Positions 51,660-59,434 are shown, numbered from the stretch's first letter. The stretch: DNA of 64,000 nt from an uncultured Siphonobacter sp. (GCA_913775095.1 CAJYIW010000009.1:1-64000); one strand, 5' to 3'. Notes: generated from the letters alone by a model not told the origin. Program-made: numbers and translations.

Positions 51660-51738
51660 GTTTGGAGTTTTTTGTTTTGAGTTTAGGGTTTGTAATCTGC
51701 TTCAATAACTCAAAACCCGAAACCCAAAACTCAAAACG
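51660..51738. repeat. GTTTTGAG-type inverted repeat between stop and start codons
   Basis: The left arm (51660-51692: GTTTGGAGTTTTTTGTTTTG, AGTTTAGGGTTT) and right arm (51706-51738: AACTCAAAACCCGAAACCC, AAAACTCAAAAC) are largely complementary. They begin 5 nt after one stop codon and end 6 nt before the next ATG. Confidence 0.65.
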
Positions 51739-51743
51739 CTACC

Positions 51744-52631
51744 ATGTTTGCACCGATTGCTTTGTTTTGTTACAACCGTCCGGAACACCTTCGGCAAACG
51801 GTTCGAAGCTTGCTTCGCTGTCCGGAATCGGAGTTTAGTCCGCTGTATATTTTTTCGGACGGCCCCCGAACGGCAGAAGAGGAAGCAAACGTGAAGGCAG
51901 TTCGGGAGTTTGCTCAGAGTATTCGGGGTTTCGGAAGTGTTGAACTGGATTTTAGTTCCAGTAATCGTGGCCTCGCGGATTCGATCATTCGCGGCGTTAC
52001 GCAGGTTTTATCCATCCACGATAAAATCATTGTGATGGAAGACGACCTGCTTTGCACCCGGGATTACCTGCGATTCATGAACGAATCACTGCAATATTAC
52101 CGGAATGATGTTCGGGTATTTTCCGTTTCAGGATACCTCTACCCCATCACCATTCCTGACGAATATCCCCACGAGGTGTTACTACTTGCCCGCGGCTGTT
52201 CGTACGGCTGGGGCACCTGGCCTGATCGCTGGAAAAAGGTAGACTGGGACGTAAAGGACTTCCCGGAATTCATGAAGAGTAAGCCCGCTCAGCGGGAATT
52301 CATGCGGGGTGGCGAAGATTTGTTACCCATGCTGAAGAAGCAGCAGGTCGGCGATCTGAACTCCTGGGCCATTCGCTGGACTTACGCTCATTACAAGCAT
52401 CAGGCCTATAACCTGCACCCCCGATTTTCGAAACTGGAAAGTACGGGTATGGACGGTTCAGGCACCAATTTTGGAAAAGGAACCCACCGCTGGGATGTCC
52501 AACGCGTGGAACGCCTGACCCGCCTGACCAAGGCCGTTTCCCCCGACGAAACCATTCACGAAAACCTCCGCAAGCACTTTCGCCTCAGCCTGATTCGAAA
52601 GTTTATTAATCGATTTAAATATGGAATTTAG
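51744..52631 (+). CDS. GT-A fold glycosyltransferase (GNT-I-like)
   Basis: A 295-residue glycosyltransferase with APIALFCYNRPEHLRQTVRSLL at the nucleotide-binding start. The acidic metal site is DKIIVMEDDLLCTRDYLRFMNESL (EDD), and the catalytic-base region is ARGCSYGWGTWPDRWKKVDWD. The pattern IVMEDDLxxxxDFL and GWGTW places it in the GNT-I-like or hyper-variable GT2 group common in Bacteroidota capsule loci. It acts in the same surface glycan pathway as its neighbours. Confidence 0.83.
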   Translation: MFAPIALFCYNRPEHLRQTVRSLLRCPESEFSPLYIFSDGPRTAEEEANVKAVREFAQSIRGFGSVELDFSSSNRGLADSIIRGVTQVLSIHDKIIVMEDDLLCTRDYLRFMNESLQYYRNDVRVFSVSGYLYPITIPDEYPHEVLLLARGCSYGWGTWPDRWKKVDWDVKDFPEFMKSKPAQREFMRGGEDLLPMLKKQQVGDLNSWAIRWTYAHYKHQAYNLHPRFSKLESTGMDGSGTNFGKGTHRWDVQRVERLTRLTKAVSPDETIHENLRKHFRLSLIRKFINRFKYGI

Positions 52632-52639
52632 TTGTTCGT

Positions 52640-52706
52640 TAAAAGTTGCTGGTTGTTTGTAAAATCTGCCTGCCATCCCTATCAACTACTAACCAACAAC
52701 CCACGT
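52640..52706. repeat. GTTGCTGGTTGTTTG-type inverted repeat
   Basis: A variant of the low-complexity family: AAAGTTGCTGGTTGTTTG on the left, CAACTACTAACCAACAACCC on the right, between a stop and the next ATG. Confidence 0.55.
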
Positions 52707-52707
52707 T

Positions 52708-53973
52708 ATGCCTACATCCGTTACGCTTTTTAGTACTTCCGATAACATGGGCGGAGCTTCTATGGGGGCCCTCCGTCTGCAACAGGCTTTAAGTCGATAT
52801 ACTCCTCTATTTTCGCAGATTCTGGTTCAGCAAAAGCAGACTTCCAACGAGGCTGTAGTCGCCTATGATGACTCGTCATGGGGTAAAAAAAAGGCTCTGG
52901 CCCGTTTCGCGGCCGAGCGATTGTATCTGAAAGCGTACGAAAAATCCAGAGAGCAGCACTGGGCGTTCGATCCGGCCTTATTCGGTGAAGACGTGACGGA
53001 CCATCCGTTTGTGCAAAAGGCCCATATTCTGCATTTACACTGGATTAACCACGGATTCCTCTCCACTAAGTCCTTTCAGAAACTGGCTGATTTAAAGAAA
53101 CCCCTGGTCTGGACCATGCATGACATGTGGCCCTTCACGGGCGGCTGTCACCACAGCGGCGACTGCGATCATTACCAGGTAGCCTGTGGCAATTGCAAGT
53201 TTTTACGGTATCCTTCCGAAATCGACTTATCCCACGAAATCTGGGAACGTAAGAAAAAAGTAATGGATCCGGCCTCGCTGACGATGGTAGCCTGTAGCGA
53301 CTGGCTCGCTCACCGGGCCCGTCAGAGCAGTTTACTGAAGGATCATACGGTAGTAAGCATCCCGAATCCCATTGATACGGAGGTTTTCAAACCCATTGAT
53401 AAAAAAGAAGCCCGCTGGAAGTTGAACGTCCCGCAACAGAAACACCTGATTCTCTTCGCAGCCATGCGGGTGGATGCTCCGATGAAGGGCTTTTCTTACT
53501 TTAAGGAAGCTTTGGAGAAAATGGCGGCTCAATATCCGGAAACCAAAGATCAGATCGAGTTGCTCATCTTTGGACAAACCCAGGGACTGCCTGCTTTGCC
53601 CTACCGATCGCATCACCTCGGTCGTTTGTCTGATCCTGAGCGTATTGCCCGGGCTTATTCGGCCGCGTCTATTTTCGTCATTCCTTCGCTGGAAGAAAAT
53701 CTGCCATATACCATCATGGAAGCCATGGCCTGCGGCACGCCTTCGGTAGGTTTCCGCATCGGTGGCATTCCGGAGCTGATCGATGATGGCACGAACGGAG
53801 CTCTGGCCGACTATCGTTCTTCTGATGATCTCATGCGGGCGATGTATCAGACGATCTACGCCCCCAATGCCAGGCAACTTCAGCAAAATGCCCGGGCTAA
53901 AGTACTGGAAAAATACGCCGAGCCCGTCATCGCCCGGCGGTATGAAGACTTGTACAAACGTCTGAAAATGTAG
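52708..53973 (+). CDS. Glycosyltransferase family 4
   Basis: A 421-residue GT-B fold enzyme. The N-terminal domain begins with TLFSTSDNMGGASMGALRLQQAL and contains HLHWINHGFLS and WTMHDMWPFTGGCHHSGDCDHY, with a cysteine-rich patch (C-C-C-C within 20 residues). The C-terminal GT4 domain shows HLGRLSDPERIARAYSAASIFVIPSLEENLPYTIMEAMACGTPSVGFRIGGIPELI, including the E-x7-E motif. The WPFTGGCHxSxxCxxYxxxCGxC region is typical of Bacteroidota capsule GT4 enzymes. It ends the plus-strand part of the glycan cluster. Confidence 0.88.
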   Translation: MPTSVTLFSTSDNMGGASMGALRLQQALSRYTPLFSQILVQQKQTSNEAVVAYDDSSWGKKKALARFAAERLYLKAYEKSREQHWAFDPALFGEDVTDHPFVQKAHILHLHWINHGFLSTKSFQKLADLKKPLVWTMHDMWPFTGGCHHSGDCDHYQVACGNCKFLRYPSEIDLSHEIWERKKKVMDPASLTMVACSDWLAHRARQSSLLKDHTVVSIPNPIDTEVFKPIDKKEARWKLNVPQQKHLILFAAMRVDAPMKGFSYFKEALEKMAAQYPETKDQIELLIFGQTQGLPALPYRSHHLGRLSDPERIARAYSAASIFVIPSLEENLPYTIMEAMACGTPSVGFRIGGIPELIDDGTNGALADYRSSDDLMRAMYQTIYAPNARQLQQNARAKVLEKYAEPVIARRYEDLYKRLKM

Positions 53974-54012
53974 AGATAGGATTGATACCGTCTGGATAAG
54001 AGACGGTTATTT
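53974..54012 (+). repeat. R4 repeat (TAGAGATAGG...GTCTGGATAAGAGACGGTT)
   Basis: ACCGTCTGGATAAGAGACGGTTA is a copy of the GTCTGGGTAGAGGCGGTTT unit found at 22141 and 22291. It begins at the stop codon of the GT4 gene. Confidence 0.6.
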
Positions 54013-54022
54013 TATTAATAGT

Positions 54023-54075
54023 CGGGATTACAAATCCCTCACAGAAGGCTTTCGGATTGCAAATCCGAAAGAGCG
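54023..54075 (-). repeat. R1 palindromic repeat, reverse copy
   Basis: GGGATTACAAATCCC, TCACAGAAGG and CTTTCGGATTGCAAATCCGAAAG: the same element as 22171, same orientation. Confidence 0.75.
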
Positions 54076-54105
54076 GTTATTTCTGCTCTGGCTGGTTACC
54101 ATGAA

Positions 54106-54155
54106 CTCCGAATTAGCATCCGGGGCTATGCAGTCTGAACCCCTCCGGGAGTTAT
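54106..54155 (+). repeat. R3 palindromic repeat, degenerate copy
   Basis: CTCCGAATTAGCATCCGGGG, GCTATGCAGTCTG, AACCCCTCCGGGAGTT. It is followed by TTACCTTTACTGGTTTTC and an AACTGAAAACTGAAAAC tract (54165-54232), as at 17175-17243. Confidence 0.6.
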
Positions 54156-54235
54156 TTTCATTCCCAAATGTCTCTCTTACCTTTACTGGTTTTCACCCTA
54201 AACCCTAAACTGCCAACTGAAAACTGAAAACTATC

Positions 54236-56005
54236 ATGTCTTTTTATCATCAACGAGTAACCCGTTTTCAGGAAGAATTAACGAACCTGAATCGTCGCTA
54301 TAATCTGATTGGAACCCTTCGTTTTCTGACGGTTCTCCTGGCAGGCTTTCTAATTTACTTAACGCAGACCTCCCCCGAAAACTGGATCTGGTTTCTGATT
54401 CTTATTCCGGTAGCCTTGTTTCGTTATTTAATGGTTATTCATGAAAAGCTATCCGGTCAAATTGCCCTTACTCAAAAGTTAATTCAGATCAACCAGAACG
54501 AAATTGATTATTTAGCGGGTGGGGCATTACGTTTCGAAAACGGCATTCAACACCAGCAAACGTCTCATGCCTACGCGTTTGATCTGGATTTATTCGGAGA
54601 GAAATCACTGTTTCAGCACCTGAACCGAACCGGTACCTCCATTGGTCAGGAAGCCTTAGCTCAACAGCTGTTAAATCGATTATCAGACGATGCCATTGTG
54701 GAACGCCAGCGGGCCATTCAGGAGCTGGCAGAGAACCCCGAATGGCGGCAGCATTTTCTGGCTTTTGCTCAGACGGGTCAGGATACGGCAGAAGAATATC
54801 AGGCCATTCTGCAATGGGCCCAGCAAACGAGTCCGCCCGTTAAGCCCATTTTTCGAATGCTGGCCTTCGCCGTTCCTGCTCTATTAGTGGTTTGCCTCCT
54901 TTTTTTCGTAATCACCTGGGACACTGATCTGTTAACCCTTGCCGGCATCGTTGGAGTGATTAATTTATTTATGGTTTCTAGAAATCTGAAACAGATTCAG
55001 TCCGAAACCGTTGATTCAGAACGCATTGGTATCATCATAAATAAGTACAGCTCGCTTATTGCTTTAATTGAGAAAGAGTCCTTTAAAAGCCCGGAATTAG
55101 AGACTTTAAAACAGAAGTACTACTCCCAGAATCAGGCGACCAGCGTCAGCGTTCGACAGCTTTCATCCTTACTGGCGGCCATGAATGGCATTCACCACGC
55201 CTTAGCGGCAGTTCTGACGAATGGTCTGTATCAATCTCACGTTCATACCCTGCACCAGTTATTAAACTGGAAAGCTCGTCACGCAGCCTCTATTAAAGAC
55301 TGGTTAGGTACCTTAGGTACGTTCGAAACCATTAATAGCTTCGCCAATTTTGCTTACAACAATCCCGATTTCACGTACCCGATCCTGAATCATTCGGGGG
55401 ATATTTTCTTTAAAAATCTGGCTCATCCTTTGTTACGCCGGGAAAAACGGGTGGCTAATGATGTAAGCTTTAATCCCCGGTTCATCATCCTTACCGGATC
55501 GAATATGTCGGGAAAAAGCACCTTTCTGCGAACCCTGGGGATTAACCTGTTACTGACGAATGTAGGTTCCTGCGTGTGTGCAACGGAGGCTAATGTTCAG
55601 CCCATGGATATTCTGGTTTCCATGCGGCTGAGTGATTCACTGGCCGATAGTGAATCGTATTTTTTTGCGGAAGTCAAGCGTTTGAAATCCATTATTACTA
55701 CGCTGAATGAAAACGTATGTTTTGTCTTATTGGATGAAATTTTCCGGGGAACCAACTCGGACGATAAACGCAGCGGAACGATTGAAGTCATCAAAAAACT
55801 GATCGAAAAACGGGCCATCGGCGTCATTGCCACGCACGATCTAGAGGTATGTGATATCACGGCTGATTATCCCGAAGTCCTGAGTAACAAATGTTTTGAA
55901 GCCGAGATTATTAACGACGAGTTGTTCTTCAGTTACCAGCTACTGGAAGGAATTTGCCAAAACCGGAGTGCCACGTTTCTGATGCGGAAGATGGGTGTTA
56001 TTTAA
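54236..56005 (+). CDS. Membrane-anchored MutS-family ATPase
   Basis: A 589-residue MutS-like protein without the DNA mismatch-recognition domain. Two hydrophobic pairs lie in the first half (about residues 28-66 and 207-245). A MutS III-type lever region follows, and then the ATPase domain: Walker A GSNMSGKSTFLRTLGINLLL near 420, SMRLSDSLADSESYFFAEVKRL, Walker B VLLDEIFRGTNSDDKRSGT near 496, and the switch histidine in VIATHDLEVC. The ATPase is complete, so the protein should be active, but the membrane anchors point to a job other than mismatch repair. An AACTGAAAAC tract ends 4 nt before the ATG. Confidence 0.82.
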   Translation: MSFYHQRVTRFQEELTNLNRRYNLIGTLRFLTVLLAGFLIYLTQTSPENWIWFLILIPVALFRYLMVIHEKLSGQIALTQKLIQINQNEIDYLAGGALRFENGIQHQQTSHAYAFDLDLFGEKSLFQHLNRTGTSIGQEALAQQLLNRLSDDAIVERQRAIQELAENPEWRQHFLAFAQTGQDTAEEYQAILQWAQQTSPPVKPIFRMLAFAVPALLVVCLLFFVITWDTDLLTLAGIVGVINLFMVSRNLKQIQSETVDSERIGIIINKYSSLIALIEKESFKSPELETLKQKYYSQNQATSVSVRQLSSLLAAMNGIHHALAAVLTNGLYQSHVHTLHQLLNWKARHAASIKDWLGTLGTFETINSFANFAYNNPDFTYPILNHSGDIFFKNLAHPLLRREKRVANDVSFNPRFIILTGSNMSGKSTFLRTLGINLLLTNVGSCVCATEANVQPMDILVSMRLSDSLADSESYFFAEVKRLKSIITTLNENVCFVLLDEIFRGTNSDDKRSGTIEVIKKLIEKRAIGVIATHDLEVCDITADYPEVLSNKCFEAEIINDELFFSYQLLEGICQNRSATFLMRKMGVI

Positions 56006-56020
56006 TACAGAATATACGTA

Positions 56021-56100
56021 GAGATGTCCATTAATGGCGTCTCCGCCGGAAGATAGAAGTAATTCGAGGATCAATCCAAACCGCCTCTTACTCAGACACT
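56021..56100. repeat. R4/R5 mosaic repeats
   Basis: CGTAGAGATGTCCATTAATG then GCGTCTCCGCCGGAAGATAG, and AAACCGCCTCTTACTCAGAC. These match 18630 and, in reverse, 22334-22377; the second matches 22141 in reverse. Confidence 0.6.
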
Positions 56101-56136
56101 ATACTTGCTAGTTTAGAACTGTATAAGAAAATTCCC

Positions 56137-56167
56137 TGCCCTGGCTGGTGATGACACCAGCCAGGGC
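56137..56167 (+). repeat. R2 palindromic repeat, perfect unit
   Basis: CCCTGGCTGGTG-ATGA-CACCAGCCAGGG with perfect 12-bp arms. An R4 unit, AACCGCCTCTACCCAGACG, follows at 56175. Confidence 0.75.
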
Positions 56168-56211
56168 GGCAATAAAAACCGCCTCTACCCAGACGCGATC
56201 AATCGACATCT

Positions 56212-57087
56212 CTACTTTTTTAGTCCCTGATAAATCATTTCGGAGACCGTTGCCATTGTTTCGACGGCGTTTTCGCGGGTATCCCAATCGCGGGAGAGCA
56301 GGACAATCACGTATGAACGTCCGTCGGGCAGGTAGACAATGCCCGAATCGTGGTAGATGTTACTGATGGAACCCGTTTTGTGAGCCACCTTCGTACCGGC
56401 AGGCAGCCGGGCGGGTATGACATCATTGAATTTCTGCTTGAGCAAAATCTGAATCATGGCCTCTGACGATTCTCGATTAACCGCTTTTCCCTTCGCTATT
56501 TTCTCAAACAACTCCGCCAGATCATACGCCGTTACCTGATTATTCAGGCCTTGCTGATACGCCTTCTGATCTTCCACGCCTCGCCTGATCTGACTATGTT
56601 TTGCTCCGAGTCGGTGAAAGGTTTTCGTGACTTCTTCGGCATGGACCAGATCAATAATAATGTTCGTAGCCAGATTGCTGCTGACAATAATCATCTGGTA
56701 CATCAGGTCGTAAATCGTTTTCTGCTGACCCACTTCCGTGTACAATTGCTGCTCACTATCGGTTTCGGGGGTTAGTCGGTAGGGACTCCCATCGACTATA
56801 CTTTTAAATTCATTCTTCACCGGAATGGAATCCTTTACGGAGAAGGTTCCAGCAGCCGCCTGTCTGTATACCTCTACCATGACCGGCGTTTTCATGGTGC
56901 TGGCCGCGTGGAATAATTCGTGCTCATTGACATAAACCGTCTGCCTGGTTTGCAGATTTTTAAAAGCTACGGCGTAAGTCCCTTTCTTATCGGCAAGATA
57001 CTGGCTGATTTGTCTGGTTAAGGCCATGTCCTGAGCGGAGCTGATCAAAGGAAAAAGTAAACAGATGAACCATTTCATAGATTTCAA
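56212..57087 (-). CDS. Class A beta-lactamase-related serine hydrolase
   Basis: A 291-residue secreted enzyme (signal MKSMKWFICLLFPLISSAQ). The active-site elements of class A beta-lactamases are present: S63-T-M-K66 (FHAASTMKTPV), S136-S-N138 (IIVSSNLATN) and K237-T-G239 (AHKTGSISN). A glutamate able to act as the deacylating base is uncertain; E172 in RRGVEDQKAY is the best candidate. Without it the enzyme could be a DD-peptidase-like or other penicillin-interacting hydrolase. No repressor gene of its own is adjacent. Resistance should not be inferred without testing. Confidence 0.8.
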   Translation of the reverse strand: MKSMKWFICLLFPLISSAQDMALTRQISQYLADKKGTYAVAFKNLQTRQTVYVNEHELFHAASTMKTPVMVEVYRQAAAGTFSVKDSIPVKNEFKSIVDGSPYRLTPETDSEQQLYTEVGQQKTIYDLMYQMIIVSSNLATNIIIDLVHAEEVTKTFHRLGAKHSQIRRGVEDQKAYQQGLNNQVTAYDLAELFEKIAKGKAVNRESSEAMIQILLKQKFNDVIPARLPAGTKVAHKTGSISNIYHDSGIVYLPDGRSYVIVLLSRDWDTRENAVETMATVSEMIYQGLKK

Positions 57088-57131
57088 AGGAGGCCTACGC
57101 TTCCCGGAACAGGTTTAACTACGGATAGATT

Positions 57132-57950
57132 TCAACGGCCTTCTTTCAGCCGCTCCAGGATTTCGGGCGTGATCCCAACCGCTGAGAAGCCACCGTCATG
57201 GTAGAGGTTCTGCATGGTTACCGAACGGGTTAAATCCGAGAAAAGGGTAACTACATAATCGGCACAAGCTTCTGCGGAGGCATTGCCGAGGGGTGACATC
57301 TGATCGGCGTACTCATAAAATGAATCGAAGTCTCCCACGCCGGTGCCGGCAGTCGTTCGGGTGGGTGATTGAGAAACCGTATTAACTCTGACTTTTCGCA
57401 GTTTCCCGTAACGATAGCCGTAACTCCGGGCGATACTTTCGAGCATAACCTTGGCCTGCGACATGTCGCTATAATCCGGAAAAACACGCTGGGCCGCCAT
57501 ATAACTCAACGCTACGACTGATCCATATTCCGCTATGGCATCCTGCTGTTCAGCCGTTTGAAGCAACTTATGAAAAGATAACGCCGATATATCCAGCGTT
57601 TTCAGAAACCATTCGTAATTCAAATCTCCGTACGAACGGCCTTTTCTGACGTTGGGACTCATCCCAATGGAATGCAGTACAAAGTCGATCTTTCCCCCCA
57701 GAATTTCCTGGGATTCTTTCCATACCTTTTCAAGATCCGAAACGCTGGTGGCGTCAGCGGGTATAATCCGGGCCTGACAGCGATCCGCCAGAGTTTGCAG
57801 CGTTCCCATTCGCAGAGCCACCGGAGCATTCGTAAGCACGAACTTCGCCCCTTCTTCGTGGCACTTCAGGGCAATTTTCCAGGCGAGGGAGTGTTCGTCC
57901 AAAGCCCCTGAGATGATTCCTTTTTTACCTTTCAATAAGCCGTATGCCAT
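57132..57950 (-). CDS. fabI: Enoyl-ACP reductase
   Basis: A 272-residue NADH-dependent reductase that completes each round of fatty-acid elongation. MAYGLLKGKKGIISGALDEHSLAWKIALKCHEEGAKF is the atypical SDR cofactor site of FabI (G-A-x5-S-I/L-A). The active site Y-x6-K is in PDYSDMSQAKVMLE, with SYMAAQRVFP before it. SPTRTTAGTGVGDFDSF forms the substrate loop. The ATG at 57950 is the conserved start. It is the target enzyme of triclosan-type inhibitors in related bacteria. Confidence 0.93.
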   Translation of the reverse strand: MAYGLLKGKKGIISGALDEHSLAWKIALKCHEEGAKFVLTNAPVALRMGTLQTLADRCQARIIPADATSVSDLEKVWKESQEILGGKIDFVLHSIGMSPNVRKGRSYGDLNYEWFLKTLDISALSFHKLLQTAEQQDAIAEYGSVVALSYMAAQRVFPDYSDMSQAKVMLESIARSYGYRYGKLRKVRVNTVSQSPTRTTAGTGVGDFDSFYEYADQMSPLGNASAEACADYVVTLFSDLTRSVTMQNLYHDGGFSAVGITPEILERLKEGR

Positions 57951-58076
57951 GAGATTTCTCCTGCTGTGTGCAAGATCAAAGTAACTCAAAGATTAGTTGT
58001 CCTGAGCGAAAGCTTTTAAAAATTAACTTCTTACTTTCAATGTGTACTATCCAGCCGGTCAAGGTAATTACCATTT

Positions 58077-58529
58077 ATGTCTACGCTCTCACTGGAAATT
58101 AGACCGGCCTTAGCCGAAGATCTTCTTTCAATTTTAGCACTCTATCAGGATGCTTTTCAGGACGAACAAGTAGTAACGCAGGAACGGGCTCAATCCATTT
58201 TTCAGACGATGCAGCGTTACCCTTCCTACACCCTGTATGTAGCCACTATCGAGAACCGAATCAAGGGAACTTTTGCTCTGCTCATCATGGAAAATCTGGG
58301 CCATAACGGGGCAAAATCAGCCGTGATAGAGGATGTAGCCGTAGCTTCCGATTCTCAGGGGCAGGGCATTGGCAAACGAATGATGCAGTTTGCCATGGAT
58401 CGCTGCCGGGAAGCTGGTTGCTACAAGCTTACCTTATCCAGTAACCTGATTCGTGAAAAAACCCATGTTTTCTACGAATCGCTGGGATTCCGAAAACATG
58501 GGTTCAGTTTCTGGGCCGATCTGGATTAA
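58077..58529 (+). CDS. GNAT family N-acetyltransferase
   Basis: A 150-residue acetyltransferase. The acetyl-CoA binding motif A is visible in VIEDVAVASDSQGQGIGKRMMQFAMDRCREAGCYKLTLSSN (Q-G-Q-G-I-G), followed by FYESLGFRKHGFSF. The substrate is not predictable. Its stop codon overlaps that of the convergent desaturase-family gene by two bases (shared TTAA). A 13-bp inverted repeat lies in its last codons (58459-58503). Confidence 0.85.
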   Translation: MSTLSLEIRPALAEDLLSILALYQDAFQDEQVVTQERAQSIFQTMQRYPSYTLYVATIENRIKGTFALLIMENLGHNGAKSAVIEDVAVASDSQGQGIGKRMMQFAMDRCREAGCYKLTLSSNLIREKTHVFYESLGFRKHGFSFWADLD

Positions 58530-59434
58530 TGCACCATTTCTTCCTGCCTGAATGACTCTTTGGGTTGACTCTGGCGAAGCTGGCTGGACGTCAGGGTACT
58601 GCCATCATGGGACCAGCCAGGAGGGGCAAAAATGTAATGGAACTTATCCTTCCAGTCCAGACCGGGTTTGCTTAGATCTTCGGCCAGATGTCGCCATTCG
58701 TCGAAAGCCACGTCCGTAAATTTCTGGCTGGGTAGTGGTTTGGTCAGGCCAAAATGAGTGGGATCTTCCGGGTTTTCTTCGGCATAGGTTCCAAACAGTT
58801 TATCCCAGATAATGAGCACCTGCCCCATATTTTTATCGAGATACGCTACATTGGACGCATGATGCACGCGGTGATGAGAGGGGGTTACCATAAATGTTTC
58901 CAGAAACCCCAGCTTCCCTACCGTTTCGGTGTGCAGGAAAAACTGATAGGCCTGGTTGACGGCATAAATGAACATGATGTGCGTGGCATCGAAGCCCAGC
59001 AACGCCGCCGGAACATAAAACAGATACCGATAAAGCGGTTGAAACATGGACGAACGCAGGGCTACCGTAAGGTTGTATCGCTCGGCAGAGTGATGCGTCG
59101 AATGCACCGCCCATAATACCCGGCAGTAATGCTCGGCCCGGTGCAGCCAGTAAAAACAAAAGTCCTGAGCAACAAAGACCCCCGCCCAGGCAGCGACGGG
59201 ATGGACCTGCCAGAAATTCCACAAAGGAGAATGCTGAGCCAGCTGATCGAGCACAAAAAAGGTGACCCCTTTCATGAGGACATCGATGACTAAGCCGCCT
59301 AATCCAAGCAAAAGACTGTTTCGGGTTTCCTTGAAATTATACAATCCAAGGCGTTCCCGATGCGAGATGTAAAGCTCCAGTATGATGAAAAATACATACA
59401 CTGGAGTGGTAATGAAGGTAAATATACGTTCCAT
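58526..59434 (-). CDS. Sterol desaturase / fatty acid hydroxylase family protein
   Basis: A 302-residue membrane di-iron enzyme. The eight-histidine pattern is present: HRAEHYCRVLW, HSTHHSAERYN, HTETVG and VTPSHHRVHHASN. Four or so membrane segments are expected, and the N-terminal one starts at once (MERIFTFITTPVYVFFIILELY). Family members hydroxylate or desaturate sterols, carotenoids or fatty acyl chains. The ATG at 59434 is preferred to a TTG three codons earlier. Confidence 0.87.
   Translation of the reverse strand: MERIFTFITTPVYVFFIILELYISHRERLGLYNFKETRNSLLLGLGGLVIDVLMKGVTFFVLDQLAQHSPLWNFWQVHPVAAWAGVFVAQDFCFYWLHRAEHYCRVLWAVHSTHHSAERYNLTVALRSSMFQPLYRYLFYVPAALLGFDATHIMFIYAVNQAYQFFLHTETVGKLGFLETFMVTPSHHRVHHASNVAYLDKNMGQVLIIWDKLFGTYAEENPEDPTHFGLTKPLPSQKFTDVAFDEWRHLAEDLSKPGLDWKDKFHYIFAPPGWSHDGSTLTSSQLRQSQPKESFRQEEMVH

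Noticed and set aside
56212-57087. Call as an antibiotic-resistance beta-lactamase
   Set aside because: The deacylating glutamate is uncertain and related chromosomal serine hydrolases of Bacteroidota often do not confer resistance.
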